A stretch of 64,000 bases of DNA from Streptomyces sp. A2-16 (lineage in GTDB: Bacteria > Actinomycetota > Actinomycetes > Streptomycetales > Streptomycetaceae): NCBI RefSeq assembly GCF_018128905.1, contig NZ_CP063808.1:6076001-6140000 (forward strand). Direction: 5' to 3'. The notes beneath the pieces are model-generated. The model had not been told where the DNA came from and ran no database searches. It saw only the letters and a program-made list of their open reading frames with translations. Below are positions 7,991-17,350 of the stretch, one piece after another; position 1 is the stretch's first letter, and every line of letters begins with the position of its first letter. Made by a program: the position numbers and the translations under genes.

Positions 7991-8440
7991 ATGTCGACGC
8001 CGTACTACCTCAAGGGCAGCCCGCTCACCGTCCGCCTCAACAGCGCCATCGGCTGGCTCGCCCGCCACGGCTTCAGCCTGGCCGGTACCGCGGAGATGTC
8101 GGTGCGTGGCCGCAAGAGCGGCCGGATGCAGCGGATCCCGGTCAACCCGCACACGTACGAGGGCGGGCAGTACCTGGTCTCGGCGCGCGGTCACTCCCAG
8201 TGGGTGCGCAACATGCGTGCCGCCGGCGGCGGGGAGCTGCGGGTCGGCCGCAGGGTCCGCGAGTTCTCCGCGGTGGAGCTGCCCGACGCGGAGAAGCTCC
8301 CGATCCTGCGGACCTACCTGGAGAAGTGGGGCTGGGAGGTCAACCAGTACTTCCAGGGCGTGACCGCCAAGTCCTCCGACGAGGAGATCATCGCGGCCGC
8401 CCCCGACCACCCGGTGTTCCGGATCACGGTCACGAAGTGA
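7991..8440 (+). CDS. F420-type deazaflavin-dependent nitroreductase-family protein (DUF385/Ddn-like)
   Basis: Seen: 149 residues, a single split beta-barrel domain. Motifs RGRKSGRMQRIPVNPHTYEGGQYLV and SARGHSQWVRNMRAAGGGELR match the Ddn/DUF385 family, whose Arg/Lys-rich RKSG stretch contacts coenzyme F420 (shown here in two parts of the same strand pair). Known: members reduce quinones or nitroheterocycles with reduced F420, while some have other roles. Start: ATG 7991 after GGGGATCACC; an ATG at 7979 would add MGIT. It is under the twin TetR operators, so it is likely induced by a ligand, perhaps a quinone-like compound. Confidence 0.82.
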   Translation: MSTPYYLKGSPLTVRLNSAIGWLARHGFSLAGTAEMSVRGRKSGRMQRIPVNPHTYEGGQYLVSARGHSQWVRNMRAAGGGELRVGRRVREFSAVELPDAEKLPILRTYLEKWGWEVNQYFQGVTAKSSDEEIIAAAPDHPVFRITVTK

Positions 8441-8447
8441 ACCGCGG

Positions 8448-8477
8448 GGAGGCGAATCGTCAGGAGGCGAACCGTCA
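8448..8477. repeat. 15-bp tandem repeat, two units, between convergent genes
   Basis: GGAGGCGAAYCGTCA occurs at 8448-8462 and 8463-8477, followed by a further GGA. It fills the gap between the DUF385 stop (8440) and the end of the flavoprotein gene (8475). Confidence 0.8.
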
Positions 8478-9752
8478 GGACGTGGCCTCGCCGCCGGCGG
8501 CCGCACCGCGCTCGGCCGGTCGCGGGTCCAGCGCGGCCAGCGCCCGCTGGGCCATCGGGCGGCCCCGGACCAGCTCGCCCAGCGAGGTCGCACCCTGGGT
8601 GATCTCCTTGAACGCGTTCCACGCGGGCCGGAATCCCGTCAGCGCGGCGTGGAACAGGCCCGGGCGGCGCTCGAACGCGGTCAGCATCCGCTTGCCGACG
8701 CTCATCTCGACGCCGAGGCCCGCCTTGATGGCGAACGCGTAGTTGAGCGCCTGACGCCGGGTGTCCACCGCGTCATGGGCCTCGGCGATCCGCACCGCCC
8801 ACTCCCCCGCGAGCCGCCCGGAGCGCAGCGCGAAGGAGATGCCCTCGCGGGTCCACGGCTCCAGCAGCCCCGCCGCGTCGCCGCACACCAGCACCCGCCC
8901 GCGCGAGAGCGGCGAGTCGTCCGCGCGGCAGCGGGTCAGATGGCCGGAGGAAATGCTCGGTTCGAACCCGGAGAGGCCGAGCCGCCCGATGAAGTCCTCC
9001 AAGTACCGCTTGGTGGCCGCGCCTTCGCCCCGCGCCGAGATCACCCCGACGGTCAGGGTGTCCCCCTTCGGGAAGACCCAGCCGTAACTGCCGGGCATCG
9101 GGCCCCAGTCGATGAGCACCCGCCCCTTCCAGTCCTCGGCGACGGTCTCCGGCACCGGGATCTCCGCCTCCAGGCCGAGGTCGACCTGGTCGAGCTTGAC
9201 CCCGACATGGGCTCCTATCCGGCTGGCGCTGCCGTCGGCCCCGACAACCGCCCGCGCGAGCACGGTCTCGCCGCCCTGGAGGACCACGGCGACCGTGCGC
9301 CGGTCCGGCACCGCCGAGCCGTGCTGCTCGACGCGCTGGACGGCGACACCGGTGCGCAGCTCGGCGCCCGCCTTCTGCGCGTGCTCGACGAGCTGCTGGT
9401 CGAACTCGGGCCGGTTGATCAGCCCGAACAGCATCTGCTTGGAGCGCCGGGTCCGGGTGAAGCGCCCGTTGTTGGAGAAGGTGACCGCGTGCACCCGGTC
9501 CCGGAAGGGCAGCTCGAAGCCGGGCGGCAACGCGTCCCGCGAGGGACCGATGATCCCGCCGCCGCACGTCTTGTAACGGGGCAGCTCGGCCTTCTCCAGC
9601 AACAGCACACGCCGTCCCGCGACCGCCGCCGCGTAGGCGGCCGAGGCCCCCGCGGGTCCCGCGCCCACCACGACGACGTCCCACACCCGCTGCCCGTCGT
9701 CCTGCACGCCGTCCGCCGAAGCGTCGTCCGCCGAAGAGTTCTCGCTGCTCAC
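8475..9752 (-). CDS. geranylgeranyl reductase-family FAD-dependent oxidoreductase
   Basis: Seen: 425 residues. N-terminal FAD-binding GxGxxG in VVVVGAGPAGASAAYAAA, followed by KTCGGGIIGP, and the ribityl-binding segment GRVLVCGDAAGLLEPWTREG; these are the three classical motifs of the GGR/digeranylglycerophospholipid reductase branch. Known: such enzymes saturate isoprenoid double bonds, for example in menaquinone or lipid side chains, and are common beside respiratory genes. Start: GTG 9752, with GGAG 12 bases upstream. No partner gene is next to it, so the substrate cannot be named; menaquinone side chain is a guess. Confidence 0.8.
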   Translation of the reverse strand: MSSENSSADDASADGVQDDGQRVWDVVVVGAGPAGASAAYAAAVAGRRVLLLEKAELPRYKTCGGGIIGPSRDALPPGFELPFRDRVHAVTFSNNGRFTRTRRSKQMLFGLINRPEFDQQLVEHAQKAGAELRTGVAVQRVEQHGSAVPDRRTVAVVLQGGETVLARAVVGADGSASRIGAHVGVKLDQVDLGLEAEIPVPETVAEDWKGRVLIDWGPMPGSYGWVFPKGDTLTVGVISARGEGAATKRYLEDFIGRLGLSGFEPSISSGHLTRCRADDSPLSRGRVLVCGDAAGLLEPWTREGISFALRSGRLAGEWAVRIAEAHDAVDTRRQALNYAFAIKAGLGVEMSVGKRMLTAFERRPGLFHAALTGFRPAWNAFKEITQGATSLGELVRGRPMAQRALAALDPRPAERGAAAGGEATS

Positions 9753-9885
9753 GATGGTCTGCTGCTCCCGATCAAGCCGTTGCCGCACCTGTCTCCCGCA
9801 TCCTACGGCGGGCCCGCCCACAGACCACTGTGGGAGGATCTACGGCACTCACAGCTACAACGTCGCACCCACAAGGAGCGTGCCC

Positions 9886-11241
9886 ATGTCGTCGAATCCG
9901 GTCGCCGAGACCGTCGCCTCGCTGATGCCGAGGGCGCGGGCGGAGCTCACCGAACTGGTGGCGTTCAGGTCGGTGGCGGACTTCGACCAGTTCCCGAGGA
10001 GCGAGAGCGAGGCCGCCGCCGGCTGGGTCGCGGACGCGCTCACCGCCGAGGGATTCCAGGACGTGGCGCTGCTCGACACCCCGGACGGCACCCAGTCGGT
10101 GTACGGCTACCTGCCCGGCCCCGAGGGCGCGAAGACCGTCCTGCTCTACGCCCACTACGACGTGCAGCCGCCCCTGGACGAGGCCGGCTGGACGAGCCCG
10201 CCCTTCGAGCTGACCGAGCGCGACGGCCGCTGGTACGGGCGCGGGGCCGCCGACTGCAAGGGCGGTGTGATCATGCACCTGCTCGCGCTGCGCGCCCTCA
10301 AGGCCGACGGCGGGGTCCCGGTCCACGTCAAGTTCATCGCCGAGGGTTCGGAGGAGCAGGGCACCGGCGGTCTTGAGCGGTACGCCGAGCAGCACCCCGG
10401 GCTCCTGGAGGCGGACACCGTCGTCATCGGCGACGCCGGCAACTTCCGCGCCGGTCTGCCGACGGTCACCGCCACCCTGCGCGGCATGACCATGATGCGC
10501 GTCCGGATCGACACCCTGGCGGGCAACCTCCACTCGGGCCAGTTCGGCGGCGCCGCCCCCGACGCGCTCGCCGCGCTGATCCGTGTGCTGGACTCGCTGC
10601 GCGCGAAGGACGGCTCGACGACGATCGACGGCCTGACGCCGGACGCGTCCTGGGACGGCCTCCAGTACGACGAGGAGCAGTTCCGGGCGGACGCCAAGGT
10701 CCTGGACGGCGTGGAGCTGATCGGCGACGGCACGGTCGCCGACCGCATCTGGGCCCGCCCGGCCGTGACGGTCCTCGGCATCGACTGCCCGCCGGTCGTC
10801 GGCGCCACCCCGTCCGTGCAGGCGAGTGCCCGCGCGCTGATCAGCCTGCGGGTGCCGCCGGGCATCGACACCGACGAGGCGACCAGGCTGCTCCAGGCGC
10901 ACCTGGAGGCGCACACCCCGTGGGGGGCGCGGCTGAGCACCGAGCGGATCGGCCAGGGCCAGCCGTTCAGCGCCGACACCACCAGCCCGGCGTACGCGGC
11001 GATGGCCGAGGCGATGGCGGTGGCCTACCCGGGCCAGGAGATGCAGTACGCCGGCCAGGGCGGCTCGATCCCCCTCTGCAACACCCTCGCGGGCCTCTAC
11101 CCGCACGCCGAGATCCTCCTCATCGGCCTGAGCGAGCCAGAGGCGCAGATCCACGCCGTGAACGAGAGCGTCTCCCCCGAGGAGCTGGAGCGTCTGTCGG
11201 TGGCGGAGGCCCTCTTCCTGCGCAACTACGCGGCGAGCTGA
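9886..11241 (+). CDS. M20-family metallopeptidase (dipeptidase-like)
   Basis: Seen: 451 residues. Metal and catalytic motifs in order: LLYAHYDVQPP (His and Asp), GRGAADCKGG (bridging Asp), IAEGSEEQGTGG (general-base Glu-Glu), and a C-terminal His in QIHAVNES. A dimerisation lid domain lies between about 190 and 320. Known: M20 enzymes bind two zinc ions and cleave dipeptides or N-acyl amino acids in the cytoplasm; the DXCKG form is typical of carnosinase/CNDP-like dipeptidases. Start: ATG 9886 follows AAGGAG with good spacing. A strong hairpin terminator follows the gene. Confidence 0.9.
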   Translation: MSSNPVAETVASLMPRARAELTELVAFRSVADFDQFPRSESEAAAGWVADALTAEGFQDVALLDTPDGTQSVYGYLPGPEGAKTVLLYAHYDVQPPLDEAGWTSPPFELTERDGRWYGRGAADCKGGVIMHLLALRALKADGGVPVHVKFIAEGSEEQGTGGLERYAEQHPGLLEADTVVIGDAGNFRAGLPTVTATLRGMTMMRVRIDTLAGNLHSGQFGGAAPDALAALIRVLDSLRAKDGSTTIDGLTPDASWDGLQYDEEQFRADAKVLDGVELIGDGTVADRIWARPAVTVLGIDCPPVVGATPSVQASARALISLRVPPGIDTDEATRLLQAHLEAHTPWGARLSTERIGQGQPFSADTTSPAYAAMAEAMAVAYPGQEMQYAGQGGSIPLCNTLAGLYPHAEILLIGLSEPEAQIHAVNESVSPEELERLSVAEALFLRNYAAS

Positions 11242-11264
11242 CCCGACCGCTACGCCCTCGACGG

Positions 11265-11293
11265 AAGGCCCTCGCCCTCGGGCGGGGGCCTTT
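11265..11293 (+). terminator. rho-independent-like hairpin after the M20 gene
   Basis: AAGGCCCTCGCCC and GGGCGGGGGCCTTT form a GC stem with a two-base loop and end in TTT. It lies just before the start of the next gene on the same strand. Confidence 0.7.
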
Positions 11294-11312
11294 CATGCCT
11301 TTTCATAGGCGC

Positions 11313-12380
11313 ATGGAATCCCTGACCCGCCTCCGCGCCCACGCCGACACCGCCACCGCTCTCGCCCTCCTGAGCGACCGGGACCTCGCGGATCTCGTGG
11401 CGTCCGGCACCCCGCTGAGTGTCGGGATCGGCGGGCGGGCAACGCTGGTGGAGGTCGACGGGGTGCGGGTCTTCGTGAAGCGGCTGCCCCTCAGCGACCT
11501 CGAGCTCGAACCGGACAACGTCCGCTCCACCGCGAACCTCTTCGACATGCCGGTCCACTGCCACTACGGCATCGGTGCCATCGGCAGCCCCGGCTTCGGC
11601 GCCTGGCGCGAGCTGGCCGTGCACGAGATGACGACGAACTGGGTGCGGTCAGGGCGCTTCCCCGGCTTCCCGCTGATGCACCACTGGCGGATCCTGGCCG
11701 ACGCGCCGCAGCCGCTTCCCGGGGAACTGGCCGACGTGGAAGGGGCCGTGGCCTACTGGGGCGGCGGCCGTGCGCGCATCGAGGCCCTGCGTACCGCGTC
11801 CGCGAGCCTGACCCTGTTCCTGGAGCACGTGCCGCACACCCTTCACGACTGGTTCGCCCGACAGCTGCGCTCGGACGACGCCGACTCGGCCTGCGCCCTC
11901 GTGGAGCAGGGCCTCGAAGCCGTCACCGGTTTTCTCAGGAAGCAGCAACTCGTGCACTTCGACGCGCACTTCGGCAACATCCTCACCGACGGACGACAGC
12001 TCTGCCTGACCGACTACGGGCTCGCCCTGTCCAGCCGCTTCGAACTGGCCCCGGCGGAGCGCGACTTCCACGACCGCCACCACCGCTACGACCGCGCCTA
12101 TGCCCTCTCCTACCTGGTGCACTGGCTGGTCGTCGACCAGTACGGCCTGGACCGGGACGAGCGCGAGGACTACATCCGTTCGTGCGCGAACGGCAGGCAA
12201 CCCGAGAAGGTACCCGCCGCCGCGGCCGCCCTCATTTCCCGGCATGCCCGACTGGCCGCCACCGTGGGCGACTTCAACCGACGACTGGAACAGGAGAGCA
12301 GGTTCACCCCTTACCCTCACGAGGAGGTCGACGCACTGTCCTCCAGGGTGGTCAGCGCCGGGTCGAGCACGATGTCCTGA
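11313..12380 (+). CDS. protein kinase/phosphotransferase-fold protein
   Basis: Seen: 355 residues. VDGVRVFVKRLPL supplies a candidate ATP-binding Lys. The catalytic loop HFDAHFGNILTDG shows the H-x-D-x4-N pattern, and the metal site is LTDYGLALS (DYG in place of DFG). Known: this layout is shared by aminoglycoside phosphotransferase-like and small-molecule kinases and by Streptomyces proteins annotated only as protein kinase family. There is no membrane helix and no regulatory domain. Start: ATG 11313 is chosen; ATG 11295 is inside the terminator tail. The last 64 bases overlap the convergent ABC gene. Substrate unknown. Confidence 0.6.
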   Translation: MESLTRLRAHADTATALALLSDRDLADLVASGTPLSVGIGGRATLVEVDGVRVFVKRLPLSDLELEPDNVRSTANLFDMPVHCHYGIGAIGSPGFGAWRELAVHEMTTNWVRSGRFPGFPLMHHWRILADAPQPLPGELADVEGAVAYWGGGRARIEALRTASASLTLFLEHVPHTLHDWFARQLRSDDADSACALVEQGLEAVTGFLRKQQLVHFDAHFGNILTDGRQLCLTDYGLALSSRFELAPAERDFHDRHHRYDRAYALSYLVHWLVVDQYGLDRDEREDYIRSCANGRQPEKVPAAAAALISRHARLAATVGDFNRRLEQESRFTPYPHEEVDALSSRVVSAGSSTMS

Positions 12381-13408
12381 TCGCGGGCCTCGACGCTCGG
12401 CTCCTCCGGGAAGTGGCAGGCCGTCAGATGCCCGTCCGCGTTGCCCGACAGGCGCACCAGCGGCGGTTCCTCGGTCGCGCACTTGTCCTGTGCCTTCCAG
12501 CACCGGGTGCGGAAGCGGCAGCCGGACGGCGGATCGATCGGCGAGGGCACGTCCCCGGCGAGCCGGATGCGCTCGCGCCGCCGGGTGCCGTCCGGGTCGG
12601 CCTCGGGAACGGCGGAGAGCAGGGCGTGGGTGTAGGGGTGCCGGGGCCCGGTGTACAGGGTCTGCCGGTCGGCGACCTCGACGATCTTGCCGAGGTACAT
12701 CACCGCGACCCGCTCGCAGAAGTGCCGTACGACGGCAAGGTCGTGGGCGATGAAGACGAACGCGATGCCCAGCTCCCGCTGGAGGTCCTGGAGCAGGTTG
12801 ACGATCTGCGCCTGGATGGAGACGTCCAGCGCCGACACCGGCTCGTCGGCCACGATGAGCTTGGGCCGCAGGGCGAGGGCGCGGGCGATCCCGATGCGCT
12901 GGCGCTGGCCCCCGGAGAACTCGTTCGGGTAGCGGTTGTAGTGCTCGGGGCTGAGGCCGACCGTCTCGAGGAGTTCCTGGGCGCGCTTCTTGTGCCCCTG
13001 GGGCGGGTTGATGCCGTTGAGCCGCATGGGCGTCTCGACGATCGTGCCGACCGTGTGCCGGGGGTTCAGGGACGAGTACGGGTCCTGGAAGATCATCTGG
13101 AGGTTGCGGCGGGCCTCCCTCATCCGGTTCTCCGGGGTGTGGGTGATGTCCTCGCCGTCGAACATCACCTTTCCGGCCGTGGGCTCCGACAGGCGGGTGA
13201 TGAGCCGGCCCGTCGTGGACTTGCCGCAGCCGGACTCGCCGACCAGGCCGAGCGACTGACCGGCACCGACGGTGAAGTCGATGCCGTCGACGGCGTGCAC
13301 GGCCCCGATCTGCCGCTGGAAGACGATGCCGTGGCGGATCGGGAAGTGCTTGGTGAGGCCGGTGACTTCGAGCAGGTGCTCCCCGGCGGCGGGCTGGGTG
13401 GTGCTCAC
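12317..13408 (-). CDS. oligopeptide ABC transporter ATPase, OppF-like
   Basis: Seen: 363 residues. Walker A GESGCGKST, signature SGGQRQR, Walker B LIVADEPVSALD, the switch His in FIAHDLAVVRHF, and the C-terminal Opp/Dpp extension with Cys pairs (GCRFRTRCWKAQDKC). Known: OppF pairs with OppD to power peptide import. It is the last gene of the operon. Start: GTG 13408 has AGGAG six bases upstream. An earlier GTG at 13438 overlaps the OppD stop (GTGA) and would add ten residues; both are possible. Its 3' end overlaps the convergent kinase-fold gene by 64 bp. Confidence 0.9.
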   Translation of the reverse strand: MSTTQPAAGEHLLEVTGLTKHFPIRHGIVFQRQIGAVHAVDGIDFTVGAGQSLGLVGESGCGKSTTGRLITRLSEPTAGKVMFDGEDITHTPENRMREARRNLQMIFQDPYSSLNPRHTVGTIVETPMRLNGINPPQGHKKRAQELLETVGLSPEHYNRYPNEFSGGQRQRIGIARALALRPKLIVADEPVSALDVSIQAQIVNLLQDLQRELGIAFVFIAHDLAVVRHFCERVAVMYLGKIVEVADRQTLYTGPRHPYTHALLSAVPEADPDGTRRRERIRLAGDVPSPIDPPSGCRFRTRCWKAQDKCATEEPPLVRLSGNADGHLTACHFPEEPSVEARDQDIVLDPALTTLEDSASTSS

Positions 13409-13434
13409 GGGCTGCTCCTGTTCGTCGACCGCGG

Positions 13435-14511
13435 TCACTGCGCGGCCCCCGTGGCCGTACGGACGCGGATCTCCTGCCGGGTCTGCGGGGTGAGGTGGCA
13501 GGCGGCGAGGTGCCGGCCGGTGCCGGGAACGGCCACCAGTTCGGGCCGCTCCACCGAGCAACGCCCCTCGGGCACCCAGCCCTTGTAGGTGCAGCGGGGG
13601 TGGAAGGCGCAGCCCGAGGGAGGGTTGATGAGGCTCGGCGGGGAGCCGGCGATCGGGTTCAGCCGTCGTTCGACGTCCCCGGTGATCTGCGGCATCGACT
13701 CCAACAGGCCCCAGGTGTAGGGGTGCTGGGGCTCCTTGAGCACGTCGTGCACGGTGCCGTACTCGATGCGGCGGCCGCCGTACATCACCAGGATGTCGTC
13801 GGCGATGTCGGCCACCACACCGAGGTCGTGGGTGATGAGGATGACCGCGGATCCGAACTCCTCCTGGAGATCGCGGATCAGGTCGAGGATCTGCGCCTGG
13901 ACGGTGACGTCCAGGGCGGTGGTCGGCTCGTCGGCGATGAGCAGTTCGGGGTCGCAGACCAGCGACATGGCGATCATCGCGCGCTGCCGCATGCCGCCGG
14001 AGAACTGGTGCGGGTAGTCCCGCACCCGGCGTTCGGGCTGCGGGATGCCGACCCGTTTCAGCATCTCCACGGCCCGCTCCCGGGCCTCCTTCTTCGAGAC
14101 CTTGTGGTGGACCCGGTAGGCCTCGGCGATCTGGGCGCCGACGGTGAAGTACGGGTGCAGGGCGGACAGCGGGTCCTGGAAGATCATGGAGACCGTACGG
14201 CCGCGCAGGGCGCGCATCTCGTGCTCGGGCAGCGAGACCAGCTCCCGCCCGTCCAGCCGGATCTCGCCGGAGACCTCGGCACGCGTGCCCTTGTGCAGTC
14301 CGAGCAGGGCCAGCGAGGTGACCGACTTGCCCGAGCCGGACTCGCCGACGATGCCGAGAGTGCTGCCCTTCTCCAGGGTGAAGGAGACGCCGTCGACGGA
14401 CTTGACGATCCCGTCCTCGGTGGGGAAGTGCACCCGCAGGTCCCGTACGTCGAGGAAGGGGGCGGCCGCGGGATCGGCGGCCGCCGGTTGCGGTGAGGTC
14501 TGGAGGGACAC
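13435..14511 (-). CDS. oligopeptide ABC transporter ATPase, OppD-like
   Basis: Seen: 358 residues. Walker A GESGSGKSV, signature FSGGMRQRAMIAMSL, Walker B LLIADEPTTALD, H-loop LITHDLGVVAD, and an Opp-type C-terminal extension with Cys (CAFHPRCTYKGWVPEGRC). Start is GTG 14511. It follows the permease by 27 bp and is followed by OppF with overlapping or near-overlapping start, consistent with one transcript. Known: forms the D/F heterodimer at the inner face of the membrane. Confidence 0.92.
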   Translation of the reverse strand: MSLQTSPQPAAADPAAAPFLDVRDLRVHFPTEDGIVKSVDGVSFTLEKGSTLGIVGESGSGKSVTSLALLGLHKGTRAEVSGEIRLDGRELVSLPEHEMRALRGRTVSMIFQDPLSALHPYFTVGAQIAEAYRVHHKVSKKEARERAVEMLKRVGIPQPERRVRDYPHQFSGGMRQRAMIAMSLVCDPELLIADEPTTALDVTVQAQILDLIRDLQEEFGSAVILITHDLGVVADIADDILVMYGGRRIEYGTVHDVLKEPQHPYTWGLLESMPQITGDVERRLNPIAGSPPSLINPPSGCAFHPRCTYKGWVPEGRCSVERPELVAVPGTGRHLAACHLTPQTRQEIRVRTATGAAQ

Positions 14512-14538
14512 GGGGTTTCCTTGCTGCGGTGAGAGGGC

Positions 14539-15531
14539 TCAGGCGAGGCGGACACGGGGGTCGACGAGGCCGTAGACCACGTCGACGACCACGTTGGCGA
14601 GCACCACGAAGGTGGCCGCGAAGAGCGTGGTGCCGAGGATGACCGGCAGGTCGGAGTTCTGTACCGAGTCGACCGCGAGCTTGCCGATGCCGTTGATGCC
14701 GAACACCGACTCGGTGATGACGGCGGAGCCGCCGATCAGCGAGCCGACGTCCATGCCGAAGATGGTGATGATCGGGGTGATCGCGGCCCGCAGGCCGTGC
14801 TTGAGGACGACTCTGCTGCTCGAGAGGCCCTTGGCCCGGGCGGTGCGCATGTAGTCCTCGGCGAGGACCTCCAGCATGGAGGAGCGGGTGAGCCGGGTGT
14901 ACAGCGCGAGGTAGACGATGACGAGGGTGACCCAGGGCAGGATCAGTCCCTGGAACCAGGCGCCGGGGTCCTGCGTGATCGGGGTGTAGCCGGAGGCGGG
15001 CAGGATCTGCCACTTGTCGACGAACAGGTAGAGCAGCAGCAGTCCGACGAAGTAGATCTGCACGGAGACCCCGAGCAGCGCGAGTCCCACCGCCGCCTTG
15101 TCCGCGGCCTTCCCCCGGCGGACGGCCGCGACCGTGCCGAGGCCGACGCCCAGGATCAGGAAGAACACCGCGGCGCCGAGACCCAGCGACAGGTCGGCCG
15201 GGAAGTCGTCCAGCAGGGTGGTCAGGACCGGGGTGTCGGTCTGGAAGGAGATGCCGAGGCAGGGCGCGTCGCAGTGCACGCGCACGCTCTGGTCGCCGAA
15301 GTTCCGGCCGATGAAGAGTCCCTTGAAGAACTCCCAGAACTGCTTGAGGAAGGTCTGGTCGAGCCCGAGCGAATGCTTGATCTCGGCCAGCCGGGACGGC
15401 GAGCACGTCTTGCCGCAGGCCAGGAGTGCGGGGTCGGACGGCAGCGCGAAGAAGATGAAGAAGGTGATCACGGTGATCACCAGGAGGATCGCGGCCGCTG
15501 CCAGCAGGCGCCGGATGAGGTAACGAAGCAT
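14539..15531 (-). CDS. oligopeptide ABC transporter permease, OppB-like
   Basis: Seen: 330 residues. An N-terminal helix (MLRYLIRRLLAAAAILLVIT) is followed by a large extracytoplasmic loop (about 30-110) with a CGKTC motif and a VHCDAPC segment, then five further membrane helices. The EAA-type coupling loop reads DYMRTARAKGLSSSRVVLKH. Known: the large first loop and EAA motif define the OppB/DppB branch. Four Cys in the outer loop may form disulfides, a feature of many actinobacterial OppB proteins; this is inferred. Confidence 0.9.
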   Translation of the reverse strand: MLRYLIRRLLAAAAILLVITVITFFIFFALPSDPALLACGKTCSPSRLAEIKHSLGLDQTFLKQFWEFFKGLFIGRNFGDQSVRVHCDAPCLGISFQTDTPVLTTLLDDFPADLSLGLGAAVFFLILGVGLGTVAAVRRGKAADKAAVGLALLGVSVQIYFVGLLLLYLFVDKWQILPASGYTPITQDPGAWFQGLILPWVTLVIVYLALYTRLTRSSMLEVLAEDYMRTARAKGLSSSRVVLKHGLRAAITPIITIFGMDVGSLIGGSAVITESVFGINGIGKLAVDSVQNSDLPVILGTTLFAATFVVLANVVVDVVYGLVDPRVRLA

Positions 15532-15560
15532 GTCGTGCGGGACCCTGACGTGAGAGGGGT

Positions 15561-15589
15561 GCCCCGCCGGCCGGGACCGCCGGCGGGGC
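15561..15589 (-). promoter_or_regulatory. intercistronic hairpin between binding protein and OppB genes
   Basis: GCCCCGCCGGC and GCCGGCGGGGC form a perfect 11-bp stem with a 7-base loop. It lies between the stop of the binding-protein gene and the OppB start. Known for such operons: a hairpin here often protects the binding-protein mRNA or attenuates downstream genes, giving excess binding protein. That role is inferred. Confidence 0.6.
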
Positions 15590-15602
15590 TGGGAGGGTGC
15601 GT

Positions 15603-17270
15603 TCAGCTCTTGACGTAGGCGTGAACCAGGCTGGGCTCGGCGAGGATCGGGTCCGAGATGATTCCGCCGACCTTGGAGCCCGACAGATCGCTGAACTTCA
15701 TGTACATCAGCGGGACCACGGCGGCGTCCTTCATGATCTGCTGGTCCAGGGCGCCGTAGGCGGCGTCGGCCTGCTTGACGTCCGTCATCTTGGCGATCTT
15801 GTCGATCTGCGCGTTGACGGTGGGGTCGTTCAGGTAGGACTGGTCCTGGTTGGACTGCGGCAGCTTCGCGATCTGGCGTCCGTCGAAGAGGACGGGCAGC
15901 ACGGTGGAGGCGTTCGGCCAGTCCGCGATCCAGTCGACCCAGGTGAGGTCGTACTGGTTCTTGACGTTGTCGATGTTGCTGAAGTAGTTCGCCGCGTCGA
16001 TCGGGGTGATGTTCACCGTGATGCCGATCTTCGCGAGCGAGGTCTTCACGGCGTCGCCGAAGTGCTCCAGGGTCGGGGTGTTCTCCACCGCGAGCGACAT
16101 GGTGAGCTTGGGGTTGCCCGCCTGCTTCATCAGCGCCTTGGCCTTGGTGATGTCTCCGGCGGGGTTGGCGCTGTAGAGGTTGAACTTCTGGTAGCCGCCG
16201 ATGCCGGGGCTGAGCATCGTGCTCGCGTAGGCGCCGTACGCCGAACCGCCGAACGCGCCGCGGACGGTGGTCTTGTCGATCGCGTACTCGATCGCCTGAC
16301 GGACCTTCAGGTCTTTGGTCCGGGTGGTGTTGATGGCGAGGTAGTTGATGCCGGGAGCCGGGATGTTGTAGAGGCGCGACTTCAGGGACGGGTCATTGGT
16401 GATCGTCGTCAGGTCGGAGCCCGCGATCGGCCACTGCATGATCGAGGTCTGGGCGGTACCGGCGTCGGACTTGATCTGCTGGTCGATCGCCGACTGGTCC
16501 TGGCCGAGTTGCACGTCGATCTCGTTGACGTTCTGCTGCCGGATCGGGTCGGTCGACTGCTTCCAGTGGGTGTTCCTGACGAGGACGAGTTCCTTGTTCT
16601 TGGCGTACGACTTGATCATGTACGGCCCGTCGGACCAGACGTGCGTGTCGTACGTGGCACCGGTGTCGTGGGCCTTGGGCACCCCTGACCAGCCGGGCAT
16701 CGCGGTCGTCTGGTTGAAGTCGGCCACGGGCTGGTCGAGGTGGAAGACGATGGTGGACGCGTCCGGCGTCTGGATGGAGGCGAGTTCCTTGCCCGAGTAG
16801 GGGCCCTTGTACGAGGAGCCGCCGACCAGCCACTGACTGGCGTACGGCGGGCCGCCGTTGATGTCGGGCGAGAAGGTCCGCTCGACGCCGTACTTGACGT
16901 CCTGCGAGGTGACCGCCGTACCGTCCTGCCAGGTGACACCCTTGCGCAGGTGGAAGGTCCACACGGTGTCGCCCGCGCTGGGCGTTCCGGTGTCGGTGGC
17001 CAGGTCGCCGACCAGCTTGGGCTGGGAGCCGGTCTCGTCCCAGCCGGTCAGGGTGCGCACGAGCTCCTGGTCCATGCTCGAACCCTCGGTCGTGTAGACG
17101 CGCTGGGGGTCGAGGTGGTCGAAGTCGGCGTGGTCGAGGACGGTCAGGGTGCCGCCCTTGGTCGGGGAGCCGCTTCCGCTGGTGCTGGAGGAGCCTCCGC
17201 ATGCGGTGGCCCCCAGGGCGATCGCCACGGCGGTGGCCGTGAGCACGATCGAGCGCCTTCTGCGCGTCAT
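15603..17270 (-). CDS. ABC transporter substrate-binding lipoprotein, family 5 (peptide type)
   Basis: Seen: 555 residues. Signal peptide MTRRRRSIVLTATAVAIALG with lipobox GATAC, then a Ser/Gly linker and the family-5 fold (TVWTFHLRKGVTWQDGTAVT, YAIDKTTVRGAFGGSAYG). Known: this class delivers oligopeptides, nickel or other solutes to Opp/Dpp-type permeases from outside the membrane. It is the second gene of the operon, between the two permease genes. Start: ATG 17270. Peptide specificity cannot be deduced. Confidence 0.93.
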   Translation of the reverse strand: MTRRRRSIVLTATAVAIALGATACGGSSSTSGSGSPTKGGTLTVLDHADFDHLDPQRVYTTEGSSMDQELVRTLTGWDETGSQPKLVGDLATDTGTPSAGDTVWTFHLRKGVTWQDGTAVTSQDVKYGVERTFSPDINGGPPYASQWLVGGSSYKGPYSGKELASIQTPDASTIVFHLDQPVADFNQTTAMPGWSGVPKAHDTGATYDTHVWSDGPYMIKSYAKNKELVLVRNTHWKQSTDPIRQQNVNEIDVQLGQDQSAIDQQIKSDAGTAQTSIMQWPIAGSDLTTITNDPSLKSRLYNIPAPGINYLAINTTRTKDLKVRQAIEYAIDKTTVRGAFGGSAYGAYASTMLSPGIGGYQKFNLYSANPAGDITKAKALMKQAGNPKLTMSLAVENTPTLEHFGDAVKTSLAKIGITVNITPIDAANYFSNIDNVKNQYDLTWVDWIADWPNASTVLPVLFDGRQIAKLPQSNQDQSYLNDPTVNAQIDKIAKMTDVKQADAAYGALDQQIMKDAAVVPLMYMKFSDLSGSKVGGIISDPILAEPSLVHAYVKS

Positions 17271-17350
17271 GAGGTAACACTCCGTTCTTGTACGGCTCGG
17301 CGACGACGGCTCGAATGGGGCCGCACGCGCCGGTGTTGAGGGGGACCGCG

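Noticed and set aside
8959..8969. GGTTCGAACCC resembling a tRNA T-loop
   Set aside because: It lies inside the flavoprotein gene and no acceptor or anticodon stem surrounds it.
12317..15406. One very long minus-strand frame through three ABC genes
   Set aside because: It only joins the OppF frame to out-of-frame Arg/Pro/Gly-rich sequence of the neighbours; the separate OppF, OppD and OppB genes have full motifs and their own starts.
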